Part shown: positions 1 to 10,786 of the stretch, one piece after another
How the letters are laid out: every line of letters starts with the position of its first letter
How positions within the stretch are numbered: position 1 is the first letter of the stretch
Assembly: GCA_002102555.1 (NCBI GenBank)
Contig: MCFL01000057.1
Coordinates: 62,001 to 126,000, forward strand
Source of the DNA: Catenaria anguillulae PL171
Taxonomy: Eukaryota > Blastocladiomycota > Blastocladiomycetes > Blastocladiales > Catenariaceae
Length of the DNA stretch: 64,000 nucleotides
Direction: 5' to 3'
The notes under the pieces: generated by a model
What the model saw: the letters and a program-made list of their open reading frames with translations, nothing else
The model's database searches: none
What the model was told of the DNA's origin: nothing
Program-made: the position numbers and the translations under genes

Positions 1-539
1 AACTGGCTACGGCCGGGCCTGTAGATGAGTGGGGAAGATGGATCGGCTAGCTGGCCGGCCGGGCGGTACAAGGTGGAGAGTAGCACAAGGCCCGTCGTAT
101 CGATTGCACCTAGTACTGAAGTGTGTAGTGGCTGTTTACACTTGGAGAGAACGCGGATGATGTTATGAGAATGGATCGATCTGTGGGAAAAAGTGAACGC
201 TACATTTGACCATCTGCCTGCAGAACGCGTCACCCACAGCACTGCCTCTCAGGCACAGTTTGCGCGGGGCCGTAAACTCAAAGCCGGTTGTTTTCTTCCA
301 TTTATCGGTGAGGGCCATGTGGGTGAATGGGCAGAGCGCTGGTGCACAGCCCGGAAGGTCACAGGTTCAATTCCAGCAGTGTGTAAAGCAAGCAATATAT
401 ATGTCACAATTGTCGTCTTTTTGTACCGTCCGCAACATGCCCCTTACTTTTCTTGTTAGATGTTTGTAAATACATGGTCAATTCATTTTGAAGCAACCCT
501 GATGGACCGATGGCGGAACATTTGGCTCGACTGATGCGC
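1..539 (+). repeat. Truncated third copy of the large dispersed repeat (cut by the window edge)
   Basis: Bases 1-539 closely match 50908-51455 in the same orientation, including the motif around the cytosine/guanine-rich GGCCGGCC block, a tRNA-like stretch at about 318-382, and 116 bp beyond the point where the two full arms stop matching each other. Small indels and substitutions separate the copies. The match begins at base 1, so the element probably continues to the left of the window. Similarity ends abruptly after GATGCGC at 539. Confidence 0.85.
318..382 (+). other. tRNA-like sequence with Pol III A-box/B-box-like motifs
   Basis: The stretch contains GGGCAGAGCGCTGG, resembling a tRNA A box, and GGTTCAATTCC, one base from the B-box consensus GGTTCGANTCC, at normal tRNA spacing. 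The T stem and anticodon stem do not pair properly, so this is not a functional tRNA. The same sequence lies in both large repeat arms (17856-17920 on the minus strand and 51236-51300 on the plus strand), so it belongs to the repeat. A tRNA-derived SINE-like tail is one reading. Confidence 0.55.
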
Positions 540-1721
540 TCGAGATTGAAGAGTGATTCAGAGTTCAAGTTCCTGTGAAGCACTCGAGGCATCCTGTATG
601 GCCACCTAAATCAGATGCTCGGCTTTCCCGCGAAGAATGCTGTACCATTGCCCTGCTCAGGATTCCAGCACCCTCCTTGCCAATTCTTTCTTGTCAGGCC
701 GCTCCCTGGTAGCGGTTTGGGCGATGTGTTTCTGCGAGGGAGACCATCTGGACGCATGAAAACAGCTACCTGATGGCGTGTTACTTGGCCGCTTGTGCTC
801 GCCTCCTTGCCACGATTCACGCTTTCTGAAGGATGTGCTGAGACTGAAGACCATGTAGGTATAACGGTTTGGTCGGTGTCGGCCTGGTGTCAGTTATCAA
901 TCGCTGTCAGATGAGCTACAACTAGCATGCTAACCGTCGCCTTCACTTCGCTCATGGCTCGATATGTTGCCAGGGATATTCCTGGCCTTGGCCTAAGGCC
1001 GCCTGCGCCGGCCCTCGCTGTTGCTGGATCCACGTGACTCCAGCATCAACGTCGTTCTGACATTTGTGCAAGCCAGTTTGCTCCATGATACACAAAAGGT
1101 TTCCAAATACGATACACCCTGTCTCAGCGCACGGAGGCCGCTGGCTAACATCCCTTCGGACCAAAAATGCTCACATCGCAGCAAAAATAGCAAGAGGATG
1201 ATGCGGCCTGACGAAAATCAGGTTCACATCACCCACAGCTGCCGTGATCGATTGGTCAAGAGGCCGAAGGATTCGACATGCACAGAGAAGAAAATGAGAG
1301 ACCTACAACAGCCCGCCTCAGGTGGCTAGAAGATCACATTCAGGACGGTTCCTAGTGGTCACATAATGCACTCTCACGCTCACTATTGTGTAATTTTGGA
1401 CGGAAATGTTCGCACGGACGAGCGAGATTTCTGTGGCAGTTTGCGCTGGCCCCTTCGAGAGGGGCTGATCCAAAGAACCAGGAAAAGAGAGGGTGGCGGG
1501 TACAAGCACAAAGTCATAGCAGCGAGTATGCAACCGGTTGCGGCCATCACGAATCATAGTCCTCATTGACATATGAGACAAGATGCGAGGCTCAGCTCTC
1601 ATTTGCACGTGTGTTCACGGTTCGTGCCTTGCTTGCCTGTCTTGCCTGCCTGTCTGTCTTGCCAGAAACTCTGCTCCCAACGACATGCCCCATGTATTCA
1701 ATCCCTGTCAGAGCAACGAAG
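540..1721. other. Intergenic, no gene recognised
   Basis: Several short open frames occur on both strands but none shows a recognisable motif, signal peptide or splice-compatible continuation. The right part is the presumed promoter and 5' leader region of the LETM1 gene. Confidence 0.5.
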
Positions 1722-2978
1722 ATGATGATTTTGGCAAACACCTTTGGCTCAACGGCTCGCCGAATCCTCGCCGTTTCAACGCCGGCCGCTGCGCGATTTG
1801 TGCCCGCCTTTGCGCAGCCAAGCTCGGACTCATTTTCTGCTGCCTGGTCAGTCCATCATCGTGAATACTCATCAAAGGGTCAAAGCGGCCCGCCGAAGCA
1901 AAAGTTGGCTAAAGTCCGCCGTAGTCCGGGATCTCGTGTGACCCCGCCCGTCTCCTCATCGGCGACCGTTTCCGTCCCTGTCGCCGCCGCGACACCCACT
2001 GCTGTACCTCAAGCTCCTTCTCAAACCTCACCATCTTCAGTGTCCACTCCAGCCGCGGCACCCGCTCACCGCCTCGTCGAAAAAGCTCGTGCATTTTTTG
2101 CCAAGTACAAGGAGGGACTGCGTGTGCTCATCAAGCAAGACATTCCGCGGTACCGCCAACTCAAGGCTGTCCCCGAATCCGAACTCTCCCGGCGCGATGC
2201 CGTCTTTGTCGAGCGTGTGCGCCATGACATCAAGATCCTGGCCCCGTTTGGCCTCTTTCTTATTGTTTTACCCGAAATCATTCCGCTATTGGTGCTCAAG
2301 GGTCTTGTGCCATCAACATGTATCGACCGCGACGATCGAGCCAAGGCGTGGACCAAGCGGATGGCGGTTCGTGAGGTGACGGCGGTTCGATTGTGGGCAG
2401 CCTTGTCAGGTCCAAAGGTATGGTTAGACTCATGACCATCCCTTTCAAGCTTGCCGCCATCAATTCATTGACAATCCTCGCCCTTGCGTTTTTGTTCTCT
2501 CGTCCAGTCACACGTCAATCCGGCAGTCCTCATGTCCTACGACTCTGTCCGCAGTCTCGCCCTGCGCGATCCGACCGATTTCCAAATGAACCTGCTCCAG
2601 TACCAGCAGCACAAGTTCATGCTCTCGTACTTTGGTCTCTCGCTCTACGTGCCTTACCCCTACCCGCTCGGCGGCCGCATGTCCCGGTACCTCGTCCAAC
2701 TGGAGCGCGACGACCACCGCATCAAGAACGAGCCCGGATCCATCAAGGATATGTCGGACGACGAGCTGGCCATGGCGTGCGAGTTGCGTGGTATTCCCAC
2801 AGTGGCGTCGCCGAGTAGCGGGGCTCGTGAACCGAGCCGTGGGCAGTTGGAGAGGCAGTTGGATTTGTGGGTGCGGATGAATACCGACAAGGATATTCCA
2901 AAGGCGTTGGTGGTGTTTGCTAGGATTGTGCAGACGGCAAAGATGGTAAGGGAGAATGGCGGAAATCCGAAGTTATGA
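1722..2978 (+). CDS. LETM1-domain mitochondrial inner-membrane protein (Mdm38/LETM1 family)
   Basis: Exons 1722-2417 and 2508-2978, with a phase-0 intron using GTATGG and CCAG, give 388 residues. The chosen ATG opens a classical mitochondrial presequence rich in Arg, Ala and Ser and ending near HHREYSSKG; the open frame extends upstream but without such a feature. One hydrophobic segment at roughly residues 174-196 (APFGLFLIVLPEIIPLLVL) is the LETM1 membrane anchor. The second exon carries the matrix LETM1/ribosome-binding-like domain, with the run of short helices ending in MSDDELAMACELRGI. Family members act in K+/H+ (or Ca2+/H+) exchange and in coupling mitoribosomes to the inner membrane. 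No EF-hand is seen, as in Mdm38. An alternative start lies at 1725 or 1692. Confidence 0.88.
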
Positions 2979-3434
2979 GAGGTCTTGTGTCGGTGATGCC
3001 CTGGTTGTGAATAGATTTTGACTGTCGATACTCTCTTCCGATTGGGCTCCGTGCGTTGAAATCTTAAACACCACTCACCTTATCTAACGACGACAATGTA
3101 GTCTATGTACGTAAAGGTGAGGCGCGGGTAGATGAACCCAAGAGACTTTTCGCGATTGTCCTTCAGCGGGCTGGCGCTCGGGCGGTTGGTTGATCGTGAG
3201 CTTGACGTGTTTCAAGCCTGGGGAAAATGAGACACTCGCCGCAGAGCATTTGGGACATGTCAGAGCGGCATGTGTGTGAGAGTCGACCAGAGCTCAAAAA
3301 GGTGACAGGTGCCCCACCTTCGCGGCCACCGGTGTACCAAGCTCATTCATCCTGCATATCCATTCCCTGGTGGAATCACTCGTCATCCACTGCCGCTCGA
3401 TAGACTCGACCCAGCTTATCACTCGCCTCAGAAA
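2979..3434. other. Intergenic region between LETM1 and the LPMO-like gene
   Basis: No coding sequence is evident. It holds the 3' end of the LETM1 transcript and the promoter and leader of the next gene. Confidence 0.5.
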
Positions 3435-4694
3435 ATGACCCGCTCTATCCTTTCACTTCTTGTCGCCCTTGCCTCGGCCACGCTGGTGCAAGCGCACATG
3501 GAAATGGCGTCTCCAGTATGCAGCTATTTTCCAGCTCTCAAGCTCGCGTTGGCTCGTAACTGATTCCCATCCGACATTTATCTCCCATCCATAGCCACCT
3601 CGTCGCTCGCAGCGGAATCCCTTCGTCAAGGAAGCTGACCGCGATTACAACCTCAACTTCCCGCTCGAGCCTCACACTGAATGTCTGTTCTGTTCCCAAA
3701 CATGCGTTTTTTGTTTCGTTTTTCACTGACTTTCGTTCCCACAGTCAAATTCCCCTGCCGCGGCTCTCCAGCTGGCCCATCCGTCTCCACCCTCACTCCC
3801 GGTACCTCGTACCCGGTGCAACTCTTTGGTTCTGCCATCCACAACGGCGGCCATTGCCAATTTTCCATCTCGTACGACGGCGGAAAGACGTTTGTAGCCC
3901 TGCACACGATTCTCAACCGGTGCATGCTGGACGGCCTCAGCTTCCAAGTTCCTCTCCCCGCCACGTTGCCCGGCGGACCCGCCGTATTCGCGTGGACATG
4001 GATTAACGCCACAGGCAACCGCGAGTTGTACATGAACTGCGCCGATGTTACCGTGAATGGGCCGGCCAAGGGGACGTTGAAGGGCCCAAAAATCGTGGTC
4101 GCCAACATTCCTGGCGCTCCCTTGATTGGCGAATTTGGTGCAGGCGCAGACCCGAGGTTGGATTTGTACAAGAGCCAGCCCGTGATTGAGGTTGGACCAG
4201 GGCTGAGTGGTGGAGGTGTAGGCCAAGGGCAGGCAGTCGTTGACGCCCCAGTAGCCTTGCGGCCGTCACCCACGACTTCGTCCTCGTACGCATCTGCCGT
4301 CGTCCAGCCCACTTCTCGGGCAGCGAGCGGTGCTGCACCAACATCCGTTCCGCAACCGCGGCCCACTCAGTACCGCCGTCCTCCCGTCGTCACGGTGTCT
4401 CAACCCGCGCCTATTTCGGCCAGTCGTGTGCCGTCACAATCTCGCCCAGCTGCCGCTCGCACATCCGTGGCTGTTTCGCCGGCTCCAGTTCCTACCTACC
4501 CAACGCCTCGTCGTGGCCAAGAACCCGAGCGTCAAGTGCCCGTCCCACGCATCGAATACCCTGTTGCTTCACCCTCGCCCGTGCCGGCCGCACCCAAGCG
4601 GCCCGTTCCAAAGCAGGGGCCAAGCAATAAGGTGAAAAAGTGTGGCCGTCGCAAGCATGGCAAGAATGCGGTCACGCCATCTTCCTTGTATTAG
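3435..4694 (+). CDS. Secreted lytic polysaccharide monooxygenase-like protein (AA11-like)
   Basis: Exons 3435-3515, 3595-3682 and 3745-4694 give 372 residues. A signal peptide (residues 1-20, ending VQA) exposes His21 as the mature N-terminus, followed by HMEMASPPPRRSQRNPF, the N-terminal pattern of fungal AA11-type LPMO-like proteins. A second histidine lies in AIHNGGHCQFS and an axial Tyr in NRELYMNCADV, consistent with a copper histidine brace. The catalytic-type domain covers about residues 21-190. The rest is a Pro/Val/Ser/Ala-rich low-complexity tail ending in a basic KKCGRRKHGK stretch, without a recognisable binding module. The likely role is oxidative attack on chitin or another wall polysaccharide, but the substrate cannot be read from sequence. 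The exon 2 donor (GTCTGT) is inferred from phase. Confidence 0.78.
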
Positions 4695-4756
4695 ACGTAG
4701 ACATAGATTGCGTATGGGAGTGTTTGCATGTGTGGTTTTGAATACAATGTCTCGAT

Positions 4757-5572
4757 TCACTTCTTTTGAAACTCCTTGACCTCGTCGCCCTTCCAATCCA
4801 CAAACTGCCCGCTCAGCTCCTTGCCAGCCTTGACCAGTAATTGCGCGGCAACATGTCCCGACACGTGCGGGTCGACGAGTGACCCTTCCTGATGGGCCTT
4901 GACAAAGTATTCGTACGTGCCATCCTCCAACTTGCCCTTGCCATTGTCGCGAATGTGCTGCTGCATGTCCGTGTCGAGGACACCGGGCCGGAGCGCGACC
5001 GTCACCACCTTGGGTTCTTCGACGGCCAAACACTTTGCAAGCATGTTGAGCGCGGCCTTTGAGGTGCAATACGCGGTCCAGCCGTGGTACGCGTTGGTGG
5101 CTGCGCCAGACGAAATGAGAACGAGTCGGCCAAGACCGAGCGGCGAAGTGCGCAGGTGAGGGAGGGCAAGTTGGGTGAGCTGGAGCACCGATGTGACGTT
5201 GACGTCGAGGATTTGCCGAAAGAACGAGATGGGGATCTTGGAGATGTGGTCCATGGGATCGAGGATGCCCGCGTTGTGCACGACGCCGTCAATGCGGCCC
5301 CACCGCGCGACGGCCTTGTCGACAATGGCCTTGGCCACGGACTCGTCCGTGATGTCACCCGCAACGTAGTCGAAGCGGTCGGCGCCGCCCAATTCGGCTT
5401 GCACGGCGGCCAATTTGTCGGCAGATCGGGCAGTGCCGAGAATGTGCGCTTGCGGCGAGATGAGCAGGAGCTCCTTGACAATGGCGAGGCCGTAGCCACG
5501 GGAGGCGCCAGTGACGATGTAGACTGGGTTGGGCGAGGGGGACATGGCGTTGTTGGTGTTGGAAGAATTCAT
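4757..5572 (-). CDS. Short-chain dehydrogenase/reductase (Irc24/sepiapterin-reductase-like SDR)
   Basis: A single exon of 271 residues. It has the classical SDR layout: the cofactor glycine motif TGASRGYG near the N-terminus, an NAG motif (VVHNAGIL), the catalytic Ser in ISSGAA and Tyr/Lys in YCTSK, then a substrate loop after RPGVLDTDM. Overall it resembles the yeast Irc24/benzil reductase and sepiapterin reductase group, which use NADPH on small dicarbonyl compounds. That assignment is family-level only. The ATG at 5572 was taken; the frame is open further upstream (to 5671) and another ATG lies at 5545. It is convergent with the LPMO-like gene, with only 62 bp between the stops. Confidence 0.85.
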   Translation of the reverse strand: MNSSNTNNAMSPSPNPVYIVTGASRGYGLAIVKELLLISPQAHILGTARSADKLAAVQAELGGADRFDYVAGDITDESVAKAIVDKAVARWGRIDGVVHNAGILDPMDHISKIPISFFRQILDVNVTSVLQLTQLALPHLRTSPLGLGRLVLISSGAATNAYHGWTAYCTSKAALNMLAKCLAVEEPKVVTVALRPGVLDTDMQQHIRDNGKGKLEDGTYEYFVKAHQEGSLVDPHVSGHVAAQLLVKAGKELSGQFVDWKGDEVKEFQKK

Positions 5573-6015
5573 GGAAGTCGCAGGAATCAGTTGCCCATGA
5601 CACTTTTGTAGGGTGACTTTGAGAAGGAGACGAGTCGGTGCGAGACAAAACACGAACGATTTGTCATTCATTCAAGACCAACAGCGGAAAAGCGGAGAGG
5701 AGACGACCGTCGATCCAACGCGCCTTCATCATCCAGCCATACGAGAGCCTGACTGTCACATTCCGTGGGCGATTAATCTTTGTCCACACTGAGCTCAGTC
5801 ACAGTCAAAGTGCAATGAAGCTCCTGAGGACACACTGACCCTGACATATGCGACCTGGAGGACCCTCCCCGCCCGACATGATGGCGTGAAATGAATTGGA
5901 CTACATGTTCTTTACATTTCCGTCCAGACTCCCGCCGGAAAGAGCTGGTAAATATGGTCTGATAAGAATGCGTGGCAGTGACGCTCCTACCTACTGAAAT
6001 ACTTGGTGCAAATGC
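5573..6015. other. Divergent intergenic region
   Basis: Promoter-side spacer between the minus-strand SDR gene and the plus-strand zinc-finger gene. Nothing else is recognised. Confidence 0.4.
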
Positions 6016-6817
6016 ATGACGAAGGTGGATTCGAAGAAACGGCTAGAACATGTTCGAATGCCACGAAGAAACACTCTTGCTGACTCACATTTGCTTGACT
6101 CATTCTCGGCGGTTGGTGGGAGTGAAGGATTACAGCAAGGTACATCGTCGTATAAGAATGGCGATACCACCAAGTGCTGGGCGGCAACAAGCGACGCATG
6201 CATAAGCTCATCGACGCCTCCCTCCACGCCACTCCGACCTGAACGCAACTTGAACCAACCCGACACAGCAAACATGGAGCTATTCACCTGGGCGTCCACT
6301 GCCAAGTCCCCTCATGTCACCAGCTTGACTACCTTCCCTTCAATTGCCAATTCTGCAGCCATCAATACTGCGCAGAACATGCCAAGCCAGACTCGCACGG
6401 CCCACTGCTGCCGTCACACAAGTCGGCAACCGAACCTGGATGCCCGGGAATGCTTCGCGGCCTGCACGCGGGAAAGAACCATCGAATCCTTCGCTTGCGC
6501 CATCAAAGTTGATTAGCACGCCATCCTCCTCGTCGTCTCAGTCACCCTCGCCAGCAACAAATTGTCCTCATCCAAAGTGCAAATCCAAGCGAGCGGCCGG
6601 TCCAAAACCCGTGCTTGTGCACTGCAACGGGTGCCAAGTCAAGTACTGTCTTCAGCACCGGTATCGAGACGTGCACGACTGTGGCGGGGCGCGTCTGCGG
6701 GCGGCCGAGGCGGCGGCGGCCAGGAATATGCCGTCGCTGATGCGGACAGGAAGCGTGTCGCCCCCGTTGGTGAGTGCGGAACCCGTTGGCTCAAAGGGGC
6801 AAACGGTGAGAAGTTGA
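6016..6817 (+). CDS. AN1-type double zinc-finger protein (ZFAND2/Cuz1-like), gene model uncertain
   Basis: Two AN1-type fingers are clear but lie in different frames. The first, from 6285, reads HLGVHCQVPSCHQLDYLPF and continues with CQFCSHQYCAEH. The second, after a Ser-rich linker, reads CPHPKC, HCNGCQVKYCLQHRYRDVH and DC. One splice-compatible model, 6016-6139, 6280-6421 and 6517-6817, closes in frame at 188 residues using GTACAT and GTCGGC donors, but the first acceptor has a poor pyrimidine tract. An alternative start, ATG at 6274 (MEL...), resembles the N-terminus of ZFAND2 proteins but needs a one-base shift. Family members recruit Cdc48/p97 and the proteasome under arsenite or misfolding stress. 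The product is well supported; the start and introns are not. Confidence 0.5.
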
Positions 6818-6919
6818 AGAATTGATTGTACATATGTTGACTGTCTTGTTCATCAATACAAGAAATAGTGGGGTATCACGCCTTTACTCTATTTTGGCGC
6901 TGGAGAGTGGTGGACTTGA

Positions 6920-9900
6920 CTATGCTTGTCCAGGTCGACGAGCTTCACGCGCCTCGATGAGCTCCCGCACCTTGAACGCGTCCGATAGCATACACCTCGG
7001 CAAATCTAAACATTGAAATGAATAAAGCACATGGGGAAGCTGTCAATTGGACGCGAGAATGAATATGCGCATGATGTGAGCGTGGAGGCAATGTACCTGC
7101 AGTCTTTGCAACTTCCAACCCATGCGACGCCTTGGCCATTCCGGGAATCAACTTGTACCGTTGCTCAACATGAACTGGCGGGACATAAATGCCGTCGCCA
7201 TCCCTGGCCTTGTTCCTGGCTGCCTCGACCGGGTCGTCATCCACCAGCTCCGACTCGGTTTGCAAAAACACAATGCGCTCAAACTCGTCCGGCGTCAAAT
7301 GCTTGCGCAAAATGCGTTGCATATCCAAAAAGTGCGTGGTAATCAAGGTCATGGTCTTGCGGTTGAGCAGCTCGCGCGCAATCGCACAAGCCAGTGCTGT
7401 GCCGTCTTCAATCGACGTGCTGCGCCCGAGCTCGTCAATCAGCACGAGCGAATTGGGCGTGGCCTTGCGGAGGATTTCGCCTAGTTCCATAACTTCAATG
7501 TGAAACGTGGACAGGCCGCGCGAGAGATCGTCGACGGCGCCGAAACGTGTAAAGACCGAGTCAAACACGGGTACCGAGGTTGGATATGTCTTGGCGGGGA
7601 CAAAGGAGCCGAGCTGCGACATGATGGCCGTCACGCCAACGGTACGCAAGACCGTGGACTTTCCTGACATGTTTGCCCTGAACAGCGAAGTGCGGAGGAG
7701 GGTGTGAGCGAAAGCTGCACGACTGGGACGCACGTAAAAGAAGGAAACAAACCCGGTGAGAATGCAAAGGGGGCGGTCTTCGGAGAGCTCCAGGTCAACG
7801 GGAACAACTCGCCGTGGTACATCCGAAATGGACTCGACCTTGTAAAGAATCGGATGGAAGCCACTCTGGATTCGCAATACCCTGAAAAGCATGACCACCA
7901 TTAGAAGAGCCTCGCGGAAGCAAACAGAACCGAGCATGATAGATCAGAAAGCGTGCGCACCGTTTTGCCGACGAAGGTGGAACAACTGCTCGAGTGCACG
8001 AGTACTTGTCGGCAACCGAAATGATCGAGAGCATTAAATCCACCTCGGCGATGAGAGCGGCCAAAGAATGCAGAATCGGTGCGTGTACTTGGGCAAGATC
8101 GTCCAGAGCTGCACGAATCAGGTCCTTTTCAAGTTTGCGAGTGATGCGACGCTGCTTGAGGATATGATCTTGAACCCGGCTCCATGGCTACATACGACAC
8201 CAGTTAGAACGGTGAGAAACGGAGCAGACGGGCCGCAACGACGCAATGGGGCGAGAGCGTACCTCGTACAAAACCGATATCAATCGATCACCCAGCGCCG
8301 TCCCAACGACCGTCAGTTGACTCTTCATGGATTCGGGAACCCGTTGCCAATCCGTTGCTGGGATGTCAATGACGGCCCTTGTCTCAAAGCCCATAACGTC
8401 GGCCTTGTCTTGCCCGTGCGACACAACAGCAGCATTGCGAAAGTACGGCTTGCGTCCCTCCTTTGCGCCCTCGTACTCAATATCCCGGGTAAACTGCTCT
8501 TGGATCTGCTTAACCTTCTTGAGCAACTTTTTGCCCACGTCGACGTGCGCAACGTACGTCGGATCAGAGTCTTTGCGCAGGACAATGGGCGGAACAATGT
8601 CGATTTCTTGCTCCGTGAACGAGTCGTCGGAATCCAACCCTTGCTCAATGGCAGTGAAATCAAATGTGCGGTTTACGAGCGCGAGCGTGGACGAAATGTC
8701 GGGAATGTCATAGTGCTGGAAGGCGGGAGCGGCTGCAAGCTTGGGACGGATTCGGTTATACGTTGAGAGATGATGCCGGAGAGCGTAGAGAGCGGGTAGA
8801 CTAGGGTACTCAAGCACCGTCAGAATTGAAAACACCCAGACCAATGAAAACAACGACGTACGTTGCAGCATCACTGGTAATCTGGTTGATGATGGACTCC
8901 AAATCTGCCCATCGCATCAAATGCTGCACCCATCCCGTCGCCACCTCGAATGCCTTTTCATCATTCTTGAGCAATTCCACCCGCGACGCCCGCGCCTCAA
9001 TGTCATTCACCCGCAAATACGGTAGCACCATTGCTCGCCGCAACACCTGCCTTCCCGCCCGCAAATGCGTCTCGTCCATGAAGCTGATGACGGTGCCCAC
9101 TTCTGACCGCCGCCGCGCCGTGCGAAACAGCTCGAGGTGCGCGGCAGTTGGCCGCGGCACAATGGCATGCTTCCCGTCCAACAGTTTGGAGGGCGCGACA
9201 TCGGGAACGCGCGAGCCGACGTGGACATAGTCGAGGTATTCCATGATGGCATGTCGCGTGATTTGAAACTCGTCGGATTGGATGCCACCGACGGTTCCGT
9301 TGCGGTCGCAAGGGTGGACGCGCGACACGAAATCGGCAACCGGTCGCTGGGTAATGCACTGGTCCGAGTCTGGAATGAATGAGGAGAAGAGGGCTTGGCC
9401 GTAGCCAGAGTGTTGGGCAACCACGGTGGGGGCGGAGAGGTAGTGCGGCGGGACAATGATTTCGCTTGGACAGAGCCCTTGAAGTGTGCGGGTGAAATCG
9501 GCAAGCGTGGTGGTGACTTGGTCCGTATTGAAGGTCAAACGATCAGTGATGGTGATGTAGATGGGCGTATCGAGCGGGAGCGGCGGATGACTTGGTAGTG
9601 CTGTGGATGGTGAGTGGAGCGCTGGGATGTAGATTGCGGCCAGGCTGACTGTGGACATGTAATGCGCGCCGAGTTGACGGCGAGTAATGTCCTCAAATGC
9701 GACAAAGGTTCCTATTGATGCGACGTCACATGTTAGTCGAAATCAGTCAAAACGTGGCCAACGCGCGAGAAGATTCGACCCAGAAGGTACTGTCGTACCT
9801 GGGGTGAAAATGTGCTGCAAATACTTTGTGGAACCCCTCACGGCCTTGGTCGATCCCAGAGATTTGGCTGTTGCTCGTTGCACTGCATTCTCGCTGCCCA

Positions 9901-10601
9901 CCAACTGCCCAAAGAGTGCCACACGCTGACCATGGACGAACACGAGTTTGCAAAGTTGCTCGTAAAACACCTCTTCGGCAATTGCAATTGCGCCAGGAGT
10001 GGATGGCACGACTCGCTCCACCTTTTCGGCCCACCGGTGAGCATGTGTTCCGTACAGTTCGTAAATCCTGTTGAAAATTGGAACGGTCAGCCGTCATCCG
10101 CCGTGGGGCTAACCGTGTTGCAAGAGCACCGGAAACAACGAACGATCCGACTCGAAAGATTAAGACGTGGTTTGCACCATAGATGCGGTGAAAATGAAGG
10201 ACTTGAAGCGTCAATTCATTGTGCTCGGGCCAGTGTTGGAGTTCCTGCTCAATCATGGCTTCGTCGATCGGTTGAATCACCATTCGCATAGCATGCGGGG
10301 CAGCTACTCCAGTGAGCAACGGCTGCTGCGTGGTATGGAGATGGCGAGTCGGGCAGTCCACAATACTTGTGCGGGGCGAAATGGCGCCTCGGATGCACGG
10401 GCCGGCCAAGCATGCCGCTGGTAATGGCGAAGCGTTGAAGCTGCTTTGTGCGAGGCATGGTCCAACTTGAGGGCGAGACAACGATGGGACGATGCGATGA
10501 GGTCTTGACGACTTTGCGATGGAATACCGCGCTTGCACTGATCTTGATGCTATTGCCGACGTTGAAATCATTGCACAGGGAGGCTTTACTCGTGCCGTCA
10601 T
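6920..10601 (-). CDS. Mitochondrial MutS homologue (MSH1-like)
   Basis: Eight exons on the minus strand: 10601-10144, 10067-9799, 9711-8862, 8800-8263, 8187-7961, 7881-7753, 7677-7097 and 7005-6920. All junctions keep frame and give 1045 residues. The N-terminus is a long presequence ending in a TRHLHTTQQ region. Then come MutS domain I (LIFRVGS joined to IYELYG across intron 1), connector, lever and clamp regions, and the ATPase with Walker A GANMSGKST at about 823-831, Walker B SLVLIDELGRST and a family STFHIEVMEL motif. The Walker A has Ala where MutS proteins usually have Pro. The C-terminus ends just after the dimerisation helices (AKTADLP). The likely role is mismatch recognition or mtDNA maintenance in mitochondria. 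The MSH1 assignment rests on the presequence and domain I; a second in-frame ATG at 10571 is possible. Confidence 0.82.
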
Positions 10602-10786
10602 GGTATGTCATTTCATCGTCTTTGGGAAAGCTTTGGATTTGGCTCTTTTTGAATCTTGAATACCAAGTAGCGACAGTGGATCAAAGAGGCACTCACACAG
10701 GCAGGGCTAAGTTGAGCCAGCACTTGGTACAAGTACATTTTGACTTGACTCAACAGACGCACAAAAAAAAAAACATTTCCTCCCAT

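Noticed and set aside
318-382. A functional tRNA gene
   Set aside because: The B box is good, but T and anticodon stems mispair and the anticodon loop lacks U33, and all copies share the defects.
1021-1329. Protein-coding gene in 540-1721
   Set aside because: No start context, splice continuation, domain or targeting signal; overlapping frames on both strands have similar length.
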